From: Rhodospirillales bacterium
GTDB lineage: Bacteria; Pseudomonadota; Alphaproteobacteria; ATCC43930; CGMCC-115725
Reading direction: 5' to 3'
Assembly (NCBI GenBank): GCA_028288725.1
Contig: JAQGIC010000054.1
Location: 49,072 to 113,071, forward strand
DNA length: 64,000 nt
How positions within the stretch are numbered: position 1 is the first letter of the stretch; every line of letters starts with the position of its first letter. Made by a program: the position numbers and the translations under genes. Positions 52,807-61,699 of the stretch are shown piece after piece. The notes beneath the pieces are model-generated. The model did no database searches, was not told where the DNA came from, and saw nothing but the letters and a program-made list of their open reading frames with translations.

Positions 52807-53625
52807 TCAGCCCAGGGTCTTGCTGCGCTTGTACTGGTACAGCGCGGCCGCGAACACGCCCATCGAAACGACGGTGACGATGACGGTGGCGAGCGCGTTG
52901 ATCTCCGGGCTCAGCCCCAGGCGAACCTTCGAGAAGATGACGAGCGGCAGGGTGGTCGAGCCGGGGCCGGACACGAAGGCGGTGATGACCAGGTCGTCCA
53001 GGCTCAAGGAGAAGGCCAGCAGCCAGCCGGCCACCAGCGCCGGCGCCATCAGCGGCAGGGTGATAAGGAAAAACACCTGAACCGGCCGGGCGCCCAGATC
53101 CATCGCGGCCTCTTCGACCGAAACGTCCATGCCGGCGAGCCGGCTCTGCACGATCACGGCGACGAAGCTCAAGGTGAAGGTGATATGCGCCATGATGATG
53201 GTCAGCACGCCCCGTCCGGGCGGCCAGCCGATCGCCTGCTCCAGGCCCACGAACATCAGCAGCATCGAGATGCCGGTGATGATCTCGGGCATCACCAGGG
53301 GGGCGGTCACCATGCCGGCGAACAGGGTCCGCCCGCGGAAACTGGTGAAGCGCGACAGCACATAGCCGGCGATCGTGCCGATCACCAGCGCGCCGGTGGC
53401 GCTCGCCACCGCGACCTGCAACGACAGCCAGGCCGCATTCAGGATCTGGTCGTTATGGGCAAGCTCCCCGTACCATTTGACCGAGAAGCCGGACCAGACC
53501 GTGACGAGCTTGGATTCGTTGAAGGAATAGACCACCAGGCTGGCGATCGGCCCGTAGAGGAAGATCAGGCCGAAGATCAGGGCGACCGGCAGGAACCAGC
53601 GGCCGCGGACGAACCCGTCCATCAC
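52807..53625 (-). CDS. potI: putrescine ABC transporter permease PotI
   Basis: The 272-aa permease has six transmembrane segments and the EAA loop in EEAAMDLGARPVQVFFLITLP. FLYGPIASLVVYSFNESKLV near the start is typical of PotC/PotI. It pairs with PotH; the genes overlap by 4 bp (53622-53625). Confidence 0.9.
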   Translation of the reverse strand: MMDGFVRGRWFLPVALIFGLIFLYGPIASLVVYSFNESKLVTVWSGFSVKWYGELAHNDQILNAAWLSLQVAVASATGALVIGTIAGYVLSRFTSFRGRTLFAGMVTAPLVMPEIITGISMLLMFVGLEQAIGWPPGRGVLTIIMAHITFTLSFVAVIVQSRLAGMDVSVEEAAMDLGARPVQVFFLITLPLMAPALVAGWLLAFSLSLDDLVITAFVSGPGSTTLPLVIFSKVRLGLSPEINALATVIVTVVSMGVFAAALYQYKRSKTLG

Positions 53626-54542
53626 GATGCGGCCCCCTCGGCGGCGCGCGCCTGGGCCCGCTGCAGCAGCATCAGCGGCACGACCAGCAGCGCCACCATG
53701 ACCACGGTCACCGCCGACGCCATCGGCCAGTCGCGGTTGGCGAAGAATTCGCTCCAGAGCTGGGTCGAGATCGTCAGCGTATCGGCGCCACCCAACAGGG
53801 TCGGAATGATGAACTCGCCGACCGCCGGGATGAAGACCAGGAGCGAGCCTGCGACGATGCCGGGCAGCGACAGCGGCAGGGTCACGGCCCAGAACGCGCG
53901 CAAGGGCCGGGCGCCCAGATCCATCGCCGCCTCGAGCAGCGACACGTCGAGCTTTTCGAGCGTCGCGTAGAGCGGCAGCACCATGAAGGGCAGATAGGCA
54001 TAGACCATGCCGATATAGACGGCGGTCTGGGTGTTGAGGATGTTGAGCGGCTCGTCGATCATCCCGATCCAGATCAGAAAATTATTGAGCAGCCCGTTGT
54101 CCTTGAGGATGCCGATCCAGGCATAGATCCGGATCAGGAACGAGGTCCAGAACGGCAGCACGATCAGCATCAGCAGCACCGGCCGGAGCGACGGCTGGGC
54201 CCGCGCGATAGCATAGGCCATCGGATAGCCCAGCAGCAGGCAGAACACCGTCGTGACGGCCGCGTTGCGGAGCGAGCTCAGATACGACAGCAGATAGATC
54301 GGATCGTCGCTGAACAGCCGGATGAAATTATCCAGATGCAGCGTGATCTGCAGCGCGCTGTCGTCGCCCATGGTGAACAGCGGCGTATAGGGCGGAATGG
54401 TCGTGTCGCTGTCGGCGAAACTGATCTTCAGCACCAGGAGGAACGGCACCAGGAAGAAGATCGCCAGCCACAGATAAGGCGCGCCGATGACCAGACCCCG
54501 GCCCGGCAGCCGGCTGCGGAGCGCCTTGACCAGGCCGCTCAC
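53622..54542 (-). CDS. potH: putrescine ABC transporter permease PotH
   Basis: The 306-aa permease has six transmembrane segments, PYLWLAIFFLVPFLLVLKIS near the start, the stretch PFWTSFLIRIYAWIGILKDN typical of PotB/PotH, and the EAA loop LLEAAMDLGARPLRAFW. It starts with GTG at 54542, overlapping the potG stop as GTGA; the longer open frame upstream is not family-like. Confidence 0.9.
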   Translation of the reverse strand: MSGLVKALRSRLPGRGLVIGAPYLWLAIFFLVPFLLVLKISFADSDTTIPPYTPLFTMGDDSALQITLHLDNFIRLFSDDPIYLLSYLSSLRNAAVTTVFCLLLGYPMAYAIARAQPSLRPVLLMLIVLPFWTSFLIRIYAWIGILKDNGLLNNFLIWIGMIDEPLNILNTQTAVYIGMVYAYLPFMVLPLYATLEKLDVSLLEAAMDLGARPLRAFWAVTLPLSLPGIVAGSLLVFIPAVGEFIIPTLLGGADTLTISTQLWSEFFANRDWPMASAVTVVMVALLVVPLMLLQRAQARAAEGAAS

Positions 54543-55678
54543 GGATCGACCAGGATCGAGGCCGCCGCGGCCCAGCCGACCGTGACCGCTTCGTCGCGGG
54601 CGAAGGGCTGATCGTCCCAGCGGCCGAGGTTGGGCGCGGTCGCCTTGACCACCTTCCCGCTGTCGAGCGTCACGTGATAGACGCAGGCATCGCCCAGATA
54701 CGCGATGTCGCGCACCCGGCCCGGCAGCCGATTGGGCAAGTCCAAGCCTTCGCCCGGCTTGGCGAGCCTGAGCTTTTCCGGCCGCACCGCGACGCAGATC
54801 GCCGCACCGGGTGCGTGGGTTCCGGCCGGCCCGACCGCCAGGTCGGCGCCGGCATCCGGGCTTTCCACCACGGCATGGTCGGCGAAACACTCCTTCAGCC
54901 GGCCCTCGAACAGATTGACCGAGCCGATGAAGTCCGCGACGAACCGGCTATGCGGGAACTCGTAGATCTCGTTCGGCTTGCCGACCTGGACGATCTTGCC
55001 GTGGTTCATGACGGCGATCCGGGTCGACATGGTCATCGCCTCCTCCTGGTCATGGGTGACCATGACGAAGGTGATGCCGACCTGTTCCTGGATGGTGCGC
55101 AACTCGAACTGCGTCGCCTCGCGCAGCTTCTTGTCGAGCGCCGACAGCGGCTCGTCAAGCAGCAGCACCTTGGGCCGCTTGATGATCGAGCGGGCGAGCG
55201 CCACGCGCTGGCGCTGGCCGCCGGACAATTGCCCGGGCTTGCGCTTGGCGAGCGGGCCCAGCTGCACCAGGTCCAACGCTTCGCCGACCCGCCGCGTGAT
55301 CTCGCCCTTTTCCACGCCGTCGCGGCGCAGGCCAAAGGCGACGTTGTTCTCGACGCTCATATGCGGGAACAGCGCGTAGGACTGGAACATCATGTTGACC
55401 GGCCGCTCGTAGGGCGGCACGCGGCTGACATCCTGGCCGTCGATCCCGATCCTGCCTTCATCGGGCGTCACGAAGCCGGCGAGCATGCGCAGGAGCGTGG
55501 TCTTGCCGCAGCCCGACCCGCCCAAGAGCGAGAACAGCTCGCCCCGATGGATCCGCAGGCTGACGTCGTCGACGGCACGCGTGTCGCCGAAGCTCTTTAC
55601 CAGATGATCGATCTTGATCTGGGCTTCGGCCGAAGGATCGCGCCAGGGCTCGCTGTCGCGAACGGAGGGGTGTGTCAC
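54539..55678 (-). CDS. potG: putrescine ABC transporter ATPase PotG
   Basis: The 379-aa ATPase has Walker A GGSGCGKTT, signature LSGGQRQRVALARSI, Walker B VLLLDEPLSALD and switch His in VMVTHDQEEAM, then a C-terminal TOBE region. The best start is the GTG at 55678; a longer frame to 55783 would run through the hairpin repeats after potF. It drives the PotHI channel. Confidence 0.9.
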   Translation of the reverse strand: MTHPSVRDSEPWRDPSAEAQIKIDHLVKSFGDTRAVDDVSLRIHRGELFSLLGGSGCGKTTLLRMLAGFVTPDEGRIGIDGQDVSRVPPYERPVNMMFQSYALFPHMSVENNVAFGLRRDGVEKGEITRRVGEALDLVQLGPLAKRKPGQLSGGQRQRVALARSIIKRPKVLLLDEPLSALDKKLREATQFELRTIQEQVGITFVMVTHDQEEAMTMSTRIAVMNHGKIVQVGKPNEIYEFPHSRFVADFIGSVNLFEGRLKECFADHAVVESPDAGADLAVGPAGTHAPGAAICVAVRPEKLRLAKPGEGLDLPNRLPGRVRDIAYLGDACVYHVTLDSGKVVKATAPNLGRWDDQPFARDEAVTVGWAAAASILVDP

Positions 55679-55712
55679 GGGGCCGGATACCTTCGCCTGA
55701 TCTGGAATGTGC

Positions 55713-55779
55713 GTGGCGGCGCCGTCGCCGGCGCCGCCACTCCTACATCTATTATTGCGCGGCGCCGTCGCCGGCGCCG
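55713..55779. repeat. two G/C-rich hairpins between potF and potG
   Basis: Copy 1 (55713-55740) has perfect 12-bp arms around TCGC; copy 2 (55760-55779) has 8-bp arms around the same TCGC loop. Both share CGGCGCCGTCGCCGGCGCCG. They lie just after the potF stop in the transcript. Such intercistronic hairpins can stabilise the upstream mRNA and raise binding-protein levels over the rest of the transporter. Confidence 0.8.
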
Positions 55780-55793
55780 TCACCTTACCTCTA

Positions 55794-56894
55794 TTAGTGC
55801 CCGCTCTTGATCTTCGTCCAGAGCCGGTTTTTCAAACGCTCGATCTCCTTGGGCGAGACCGAGATCGAGAACAGCTTCGCCTCGACGTCCGGCGGCGGGA
55901 AGATGCCGGGATCGCTGGCGATTTCCGGCTTCACAAACTTGACGGCATCGGCGTTGCCGCTCTGGCCGTAGATCGTGTTCGAGGTCTCGGCCATCACTTC
56001 CGGCTGCATGATGTAGTCGAGGAACTTCAGGGCCGCATCCGGATGCGGCGCGTCCTTGGGCATCGCCATCGTGTCGATATAGCGTTCCGAGCCTTCTTTG
56101 GGGATATGGTAGGCGACGGTCACGCCCTTGTTCGCCTCGGCCGCCCGCCGGCGGGCCAGGTTGATGTCGCTCGAATAGCCCCAGGAGACGCAGGCGTCGC
56201 CGTTGGCCAGGTCGTTGATATATTCGGAGCTGTCGAATTTCCGGATGAACGGCCGGATTTTCATGATCAGGTCGTAGGCCTTCTGAATATCTTCCTTCTT
56301 CTCGCTGTCCGGGTTCAGCCCCAGATACTGCAGCGCCGCCGGGAACACGTCGGTCGGCGTATCCAGCATGGTGATGCCGCAGCCCTTGAACTTCGCCAGG
56401 ATCGCCGGATCGAAGAAGAATTTCAGGCTGTCGACCGGCGCGTCCGGCATGATCGCCTTGACCTTCTCCACGACCACGCCGACGCCGGTCGTGCCCGTGA
56501 CCCAGGGGATCGCGTAGGCATTGTCCTTGTCATACTTGGCCATGCGCCCGAGCAGGCTCTTGTCGAGGTGGCTCCAGTTCGGCAGCTTCGACTTGTCGAG
56601 CGGCTGATAGATGCCCGACTGGATCTGCTGGGCCAGGAACGGGGTCAGCGAGGGCACGACCAGATCATAGCCCGAATGGCCGGCCTTGAGCTTGCCGTCG
56701 AGCGTCTCGTTGGCGTCATAGGTGTCGTAGGACACCTTGATGCCGGTCGCCTTCTCGAAATTGGCGATCGTGTCGGTGCCGATATAGTCGGACCAGTTAT
56801 AGATGTTGAGGACCGTGCTGTCGGCCGCCTGGGCCGCACCGCTGAGCGCGACCAGAGCCGCTGCCGTTCCCAACCAAACCCGCCGCATCATCAT
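55794..56894 (-). CDS. potF: putrescine-binding periplasmic protein PotF
   Basis: The 366-aa protein has a signal peptide (TAAALVALSGAAQAADS) and the PotD/PotF-type sequence VLNIYNWSDYIGTDTIANFE, then AIPWVTGTTGVGV and CVSWGYSSDINLARRR. It delivers putrescine (or spermidine) to PotGHI. It is the first gene of the operon; the puuA/puuB genes nearby favour putrescine. Confidence 0.9.
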   Translation of the reverse strand: MMMRRVWLGTAAALVALSGAAQAADSTVLNIYNWSDYIGTDTIANFEKATGIKVSYDTYDANETLDGKLKAGHSGYDLVVPSLTPFLAQQIQSGIYQPLDKSKLPNWSHLDKSLLGRMAKYDKDNAYAIPWVTGTTGVGVVVEKVKAIMPDAPVDSLKFFFDPAILAKFKGCGITMLDTPTDVFPAALQYLGLNPDSEKKEDIQKAYDLIMKIRPFIRKFDSSEYINDLANGDACVSWGYSSDINLARRRAAEANKGVTVAYHIPKEGSERYIDTMAMPKDAPHPDAALKFLDYIMQPEVMAETSNTIYGQSGNADAVKFVKPEIASDPGIFPPPDVEAKLFSISVSPKEIERLKNRLWTKIKSGH

Positions 56895-56964
56895 GCCCTT
56901 GTCCCCTCTGATCGACAGAAACCCCCAGATCGCCTCTCCATAGACGCCGCGCTAGTGGCCCGAT

Positions 56965-56991
56965 CCTAACGCTTGCTTCCCAAGCGTTAGG
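56965..56991. repeat. 11-bp inverted repeat upstream of potF
   Basis: CCTAACGCTTG and CAAGCGTTAGG are exact reverse complements around CTTCC, about 70 bp before the potF start. It could be an operator for the putrescine operon or an unrelated hairpin. Confidence 0.7.
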
Positions 56992-57018
56992 TGAATCGGT
57001 CCACCAGACCAATGAGTT

Positions 57019-57059
57019 GTGGTAAAATCAGACGGATTTATCCGTCTGATTTTATCCAC
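57019..57059. repeat. long near-perfect palindrome
   Basis: The arms (57019-57037 and 57040-57059) match at all positions except one extra A, around a 2-nt loop; the core is AAAATCAGACGGAT. It ends with a T-rich stretch on both strands, so it may be a terminator-like or dispersed palindromic element. Confidence 0.75.
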
Positions 57060-57232
57060 TAGGACACCGGATCGGAGGTCTCAGGCTGGGCGGTTGGGCC
57101 CTTGTGAACACAGGCGTTTTCAGAGAATTGCGATGGGCGCATCCGAACAATTTCCGGCGGCGCTTGTCAAGTGCACGGGCGGTTGGAAAATTCCGGAGCG
57201 GGCCAGGGTATATCGCCGCGCGGCGGTCGCTG

Positions 57233-57487
57233 TCAGCCGCGCGGCTCGACCTTATCGCCCTCTTCGACGGGCGCCTTGCCGGCGCCATCCAAGAAGCCTA
57301 TGAACGCGCCGCGATCGCCCCTGGCGGCACGGGCCTGGAAGAACACTTCAGTCTCCAGCGCCGACAGCTTTTCGGCGACAGCCACGTTGATGAATTGGTT
57401 CAGACTGGTGCCCTCGGCGGATGCTACGCGCTCCGCGGCGCTCTTCAGAGACGGCTGAAGTCGTAGCGCGTAATTGGCCTTGCTCAT
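57233..57487 (-). CDS. HicB/RHH-type antitoxin
   Basis: The 84-aa protein opens with YALRLQPSLKSAAERVASAE, then GTSLNQFINVAVAEKLSAL, the ribbon-helix-helix pattern of HicB-family and Arc-type antitoxins. It overlaps the PIN toxin gene by ATGA, so it is the second gene of a toxin-antitoxin operon. Confidence 0.85.
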   Translation of the reverse strand: MSKANYALRLQPSLKSAAERVASAEGTSLNQFINVAVAEKLSALETEVFFQARAARGDRGAFIGFLDGAGKAPVEEGDKVEPRG

Positions 57488-57903
57488 CCGATCCTCCTCA
57501 TCAATTCGGCCGGCGTGACGATCTCGATACCGAAGCGTGCTGCCGGTCCGAAATGCCCGGCATTAAAGGTCGCGATACAGTCGGCGCGTCCATTGATCGC
57601 AGTCTCGAGCACCATTTCATCCGCCACGTCGAAGAGTTGTGGCCGCCACAGATAGTGGAGCTTCACGGGTTCGACGAGGCCGGCAAGATAGTCAAGAAAG
57701 CCGGCCACGGCATCGGCCGTCAAATTCCCCGATGACAGATGCTCCGGCCGCATCAGTACGGCTTCATATTCCAGGAACAGCGGAACACTGACCAACATCC
57801 GGAACGCGTTGCGATCGACAGCACGAATCAGGGCGTTCGATGCGCTTTCCCGGCTCCGACGGGCGGAGACAAGAATGTTCGTATCAACGACGGCTCTCAG
57901 CAT
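57484..57903 (-). CDS. PIN-domain ribonuclease toxin
   Basis: The 139-aa protein has the PIN start VVDTNILVSA with the first catalytic Asp, the conserved DEMVLETAINGRADCIATFN with Glu/Asp, and HFGPAARFGIEIVTPAELM. The group is annotated as putative toxin-antitoxin toxin component, PIN family. It is the first gene, followed by the RHH antitoxin. Confidence 0.88.
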   Translation of the reverse strand: MLRAVVDTNILVSARRSRESASNALIRAVDRNAFRMLVSVPLFLEYEAVLMRPEHLSSGNLTADAVAGFLDYLAGLVEPVKLHYLWRPQLFDVADEMVLETAINGRADCIATFNAGHFGPAARFGIEIVTPAELMRRIG

Positions 57904-57935
57904 ATCGCCCAGGATATCATATCGCTGGCGATATG
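57901..57935. promoter_or_regulatory. inverted repeat at the PIN toxin-antitoxin start
   Basis: CATATCGCC(C)AG and CTGGCGATATG match with one extra base and are separated by about 12 nt. The repeat covers the toxin start codon and the promoter side, a likely autoregulatory operator. Confidence 0.55.
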
Positions 57936-57946
57936 CAATATCACAT

Positions 57947-59248
57947 CTAAATCATATCCCGAAGCCGGTACCACAGCATCGCCAGCATCAGCGCCGGCGT
58001 GCGCAGCGGGCCGCCGGGGAACGTCGCGTGGGGGATGCGGGCGAACAGGTCGAAGCGTTCGGCCTGGCCGGCGATCGCCTCGGCGATGACATGGCCGGCA
58101 ATGCCGGTCAGCGCCACGCCCTGGCCCGAGAAGCCATGGGCGAAATAGCTGGCCGGACCGATCCGGCCCAGATGGGGCGCCCGGTTCACCGTGATATCGA
58201 CCAGACCGCCCCAGACCTGGTCGAACCGGATATCGGCCAATTGCGGAAAGACGTGGAGCATCGAGCGGCGCATCAGGTGCTTCAGGTTGGGCGGCTCGCG
58301 CCCGGAATAGCTGACGCGGGCGCCGAACAGCAGCCGGTCGTCCGGCGTGCGGCGGTAGTAGTTCAGCACGAAATTCATGTCGCACACGGCGACATCGTCG
58401 CGCAGCACTTGGCGCATGCGGGCGCGGCCCAGCCGTTCGGTCGCGGCGATATAGGTGCCGACCGGCGCGATGGTGTGCCCGAGCCCCGGCACCAGCTTGC
58501 CCAAGAGCGCATTGCCGGCGATGACCAGGGCCTTGGCCCGGACCCGGCCGCCGGCGGTGGTGAGCGACGGCGCCGCCCCGGTATCGACCGCGACGACCGG
58601 CGACTGCTCGTGGATCGTGACGCCGGCGGCCCGGCAGGCCTCGGCCAGACCCAGCGCATAATTCAGCGGGTGGAGATGACCGCCCTCCGGATCATAGAGA
58701 CCCCCGACATAGCGGGGCGACCCGACCCGCTCGCGCATCTGGGCCTGGTCCAGCAGTTGGGTGCCGTCATGGCCGAGCCCGCGCCATTCCGCCTGCATGT
58801 CCCGCAGTGCCGCCATATGCCGGGGCTTGAGGCCGGCGAACAGATAGCCCCGGGTCAGCCCGCAGGCGATGCCGTGGCGGCTGATGGTGTCGGTCAGCAG
58901 CCGCTTCGCCTCCTGGGACAAGTGCCACAGCCGGCGCGCATCCTCCGGCCCGACCCAGGTGCCAATGGTCGCGATCGAGGGATTGTAGCCGGTCAGGATC
59001 TGGCCGCCGTTGCGGCCCGAGGCGCCCCAGCCGACCCGCCTTGCCTCCAGCACCGTGACCTTGAATCCGCGCAAGGCCAGATGCAGCGCCGCCGTGAGGC
59101 CGGTAAATCCGGCACCCAGCACGGCCACATCCGCCCGCGTCTCGCCCGCGAGCGGCGGATCGTCGGTAAAGGGGTTGGCCGTGCGCAGGTACCAGCTGTC
59201 GACATGCCGCGCGCCTTCGCTCAAACCGGCTCTCCCGCAATGCAACAA
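57947..59248 (-). CDS. puuB: gamma-glutamylputrescine oxidase (PuuB-like)
   Basis: The 433-aa FAD enzyme of the DAO family has VAVLGAGFTGLTAALHLAL (FAD-binding), VLEARRVGWGASGRNGGQI and GGHLHPLNYALGLAEACR, closely matching PuuB/OrdL. It oxidises gamma-glutamylputrescine to the aldehyde. The start codon is probably TTG at 59248 or the next TTG; no ATG lies before the FAD motif. It is divergent from puuA. Confidence 0.87.
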   Translation of the reverse strand: MLHCGRAGLSEGARHVDSWYLRTANPFTDDPPLAGETRADVAVLGAGFTGLTAALHLALRGFKVTVLEARRVGWGASGRNGGQILTGYNPSIATIGTWVGPEDARRLWHLSQEAKRLLTDTISRHGIACGLTRGYLFAGLKPRHMAALRDMQAEWRGLGHDGTQLLDQAQMRERVGSPRYVGGLYDPEGGHLHPLNYALGLAEACRAAGVTIHEQSPVVAVDTGAAPSLTTAGGRVRAKALVIAGNALLGKLVPGLGHTIAPVGTYIAATERLGRARMRQVLRDDVAVCDMNFVLNYYRRTPDDRLLFGARVSYSGREPPNLKHLMRRSMLHVFPQLADIRFDQVWGGLVDITVNRAPHLGRIGPASYFAHGFSGQGVALTGIAGHVIAEAIAGQAERFDLFARIPHATFPGGPLRTPALMLAMLWYRLRDMI

Positions 59249-59355
59249 ATTCGACGCTTGGTCCGTTGGCGACCGACCGCCATCGGCGCATAGTCTGTTG
59301 CAGCAATTCCAACGGCAGAGGAGCGCCGCCGGTCGGGTTCGGCGGCTGACACAGC

Positions 59356-60699
59356 ATGAGTCTCCTGGAGACCTTCATCAAGGAACATCGGATCACCGAA
59401 GTGGAGTGCCTGGTCCCGGACCTGTCGGGCATCGCCCGCGGCAAGATCCTGCCGGCCGAGAAATTCCTGCGCATCCTGCGCGATCGGGGCCTGCGCATGC
59501 CAGAGGCGATCTTCGTCCAGACCGTGACCGGCGATTTCCCGAACGACGAGGATGTGACCAGCCCCGAGAACAGCGATATCTACATGATCCCCGACGGCTC
59601 GACGATCCGCATCGTGCCCTGGCACACCGAGCCGACGGCGCAGGTGATCAGCGACTGCGTCTATGCCGATGGCGCCGCCGTCGACATCTCGCCGCGCTTC
59701 GTGCTGCAGCGCGTGCTGGAGCTCTATGCCGCCAAGGGCTGGAAGCCGATCGTGGCGCCGGAGCTGGAATTCTTCCTGGTCCAGATCAACACCGACCCGG
59801 ACTACCCGCTGGTGCCGCCGATCGGCCGCACCGGCCGGACCGAGAGCGGCCGGCAGGCCTACGGCATCGACGCGGTCAATGAATTCGATCCGATCTTCGA
59901 GGACGTCTACGACTATTGCGAGGCGCAGCAGATCGATATCGATACGCTGACCCACGAGGCGGGGGCGGCGCAGATCGAGATCAATTTCAATCACGGCGAC
60001 GCCCTGTCGCTGGCCGACCAGGTCTTCCTGTTCAAGCGCACCGTGCGCGAGGCGGCGGTGCGCCACCAGATCTACGCGACCTTCATGGCGAAGCCGATGC
60101 AGGGCGAGCCGGGCTCGGCCATGCATATCCACCAGAGCATCGTCGATCCGCACACGGGCAAGAACCTGTTCGCGACCGACGACAATACCGATACCGACCT
60201 GTTCCGCGGCCATATCGCGGGCCTGCAGAAATTCCTGCCGATGGTCATGCCGCTCCTGGCGCCGAACGTGAATTCCTATCGCCGGTTGATCGCCGGCACC
60301 GACGCGCCGATCAACGTGCATTGGGGCCGCGACAATCGGACGGTCGGCCTGCGCGTGCCGCTGTCGGCGCCGGACGATCGCCGGGTCGAAAACCGCGTGG
60401 CCGGTGCCGACGCCAATCCCTATCTGGCGCTCGCCGCCTCGCTCGCCTGCGGCTATCTGGGCATGACGCTCAACCTGCGCCCCGAGGACCCGGTCCGCGG
60501 CAGCGCCCACGGCCGCCCGTTCACCCTGCCCCGCCACCAGTCCGACGCGCTGGAGAAATTCAACGCCTGCGATCCGCTGAAGGACATCCTGGGCGCCAAG
60601 TTCATCGCCGCGCTGACCTATGTGAAGCTGGCGGAATACGAGGCCTATCAGCGGGTGATTTCCAGCTGGGAGCGTGAGAACCTGCTGTTGAACGTATAA
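59356..60699 (+). CDS. puuA: gamma-glutamylputrescine synthetase (PuuA-like glutamine synthetase)
   Basis: The 447-aa protein is a type I glutamine-synthetase relative: VECLVPDLSGIARGKILPAE, PELEFFLVQINTD, the ATP-binding FMAKPMQGEPGSAMHIHQSI and NSYRRLIAGTDAPINVHWG. It would ligate glutamate to putrescine, the first step of the Puu pathway, using imported putrescine from PotFGHI. It is divergent from puuB. Other gamma-glutamylamide synthetases look similar; context favours PuuA. Confidence 0.88.
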   Translation: MSLLETFIKEHRITEVECLVPDLSGIARGKILPAEKFLRILRDRGLRMPEAIFVQTVTGDFPNDEDVTSPENSDIYMIPDGSTIRIVPWHTEPTAQVISDCVYADGAAVDISPRFVLQRVLELYAAKGWKPIVAPELEFFLVQINTDPDYPLVPPIGRTGRTESGRQAYGIDAVNEFDPIFEDVYDYCEAQQIDIDTLTHEAGAAQIEINFNHGDALSLADQVFLFKRTVREAAVRHQIYATFMAKPMQGEPGSAMHIHQSIVDPHTGKNLFATDDNTDTDLFRGHIAGLQKFLPMVMPLLAPNVNSYRRLIAGTDAPINVHWGRDNRTVGLRVPLSAPDDRRVENRVAGADANPYLALAASLACGYLGMTLNLRPEDPVRGSAHGRPFTLPRHQSDALEKFNACDPLKDILGAKFIAALTYVKLAEYEAYQRVISSWERENLLLNV

Positions 60700-60710
60700 G
60701 GAAATCCAAA

Positions 60711-61076
60711 GTGCCGCATATCATCGTCGAATATTCCGCCAACCTGGCCGAGGTCGCCGCGATGCCGGAATTGCTGAGCGCCGTCCACCAGACCGCCGCC
60801 GCGTCGGGCCTGTTCGAGGTCGGGGCGATCCGCACCCGGGCGGCGGCCCGCGAGCTGGTCATGATCGGCGACGGCAATCCGACCAACGGCTTCATCGTGA
60901 TTACCGTCAGGATGAAGGCGGGCCGCGCGCTTGCCGTGCAGGAGAAGTTCGCGGCGGCCCTGATGGACACCGCGTCCCGCTACCTCGCGACCGCGTTCGA
61001 CGAGCGCTTCGTCACCCTGAATGTGGAGATCCACGAGGTCTCCAGCATCAATCTCCGGCGCCGCTCCGGGGATTGA
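60711..61076 (+). CDS. 5-carboxymethyl-2-hydroxymuconate isomerase-like tautomerase
   Basis: The 121-aa protein matches CHMI (HpcD/HpaF): after the GTG start comes PHIIVEYSANL with the catalytic N-terminal Pro, then VGAIRTRAAARELVMIGDG and DERFVTLNVEIHEVS. It acts in homoprotocatechuate degradation in other bacteria, but no other hpc gene is here. It begins 11 bp after puuA with AAGGA upstream, so it is probably cotranscribed. Confidence 0.87.
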   Translation: MPHIIVEYSANLAEVAAMPELLSAVHQTAAASGLFEVGAIRTRAAARELVMIGDGNPTNGFIVITVRMKAGRALAVQEKFAAALMDTASRYLATAFDERFVTLNVEIHEVSSINLRRRSGD

Positions 61077-61310
61077 CGGGTTCCGGCGAGCGGCGGCGCT
61101 AAGGTCAGAATTCAATCAGGCGCGAAAACAACGTCCGAGAAGGGGGGATTCCGGTCTTTCCGGTTTCGGTGCCGAGGCGGCGATACCGGATATTCGCGTC
61201 TCAGCCGAGCCAGGCCGTTTCCGGACAGCCCGCTTCGGAGAAGGGAAATGCGGGCGTCAATGTGTCGACTTGAGCGGCATCGATCTGCCGCTGTCGAGCG
61301 AACCTCTCGC

Positions 61311-61598
61311 TCACACCCCCTCAATGAAGAAGGCTTTCGATGTCGATCCGGCATGACGGAACTTGACCGCGGCCTGATAGGCGGGACTATCGTACCATTT
61401 GCGAGCCGCCGCCATATTTGGGAACTCGATGATCACTGCCCCTTCGATGGCATCTCCCTCGATCTGGTCCAGCGCACCGTAGACGGCGAGCGGCTTTAGG
61501 GTATGGCGCTGTGCCGCCAAGGATGCCCTTGGTCCATACTCGGCGAGTGACGCGGCGTCGGTAGTCTTTTCGCGGATCATCACAAAATAGGCGGTCAT
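61311..61598 (-). CDS. DUF1330 domain protein
   Basis: The 95-aa protein matches DUF1330: YFVMIREKTTDAASLAEYGP, LAVYGALDQIEGDAIEGAVI and FPNMAAARKWYDSPAYQAAV. The fold is a dimeric ferredoxin-like barrel; the function is unknown. It is downstream of the SDR gene, same strand, with a 101-bp gap. Confidence 0.9.
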   Translation of the reverse strand: MTAYFVMIREKTTDAASLAEYGPRASLAAQRHTLKPLAVYGALDQIEGDAIEGAVIIEFPNMAAARKWYDSPAYQAAVKFRHAGSTSKAFFIEGV

Positions 61599-61699
61599 AT
61601 CGGATACTTTCTAATGATGAGGGGATGCAGCGCACGTCGTGGAAGATCCGGCCCCTTTGGGACAGCCTTGGCGGACCTCGGGGGCACGGGCGATGCGGC

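Larger units (their letters stand above)
56895..57232. other. 338-bp gap upstream of potF
   Basis: It holds two palindromes (56965-56991 and 57019-57059) and presumably the potF promoter. I see no open frame with family features. Confidence 0.6.

Noticed and set aside
55713..55779. Possible CRISPR-like repeat pair
   Set aside because: Only two copies, each a self-complementary hairpin, with one short spacer; no cas genes nearby.
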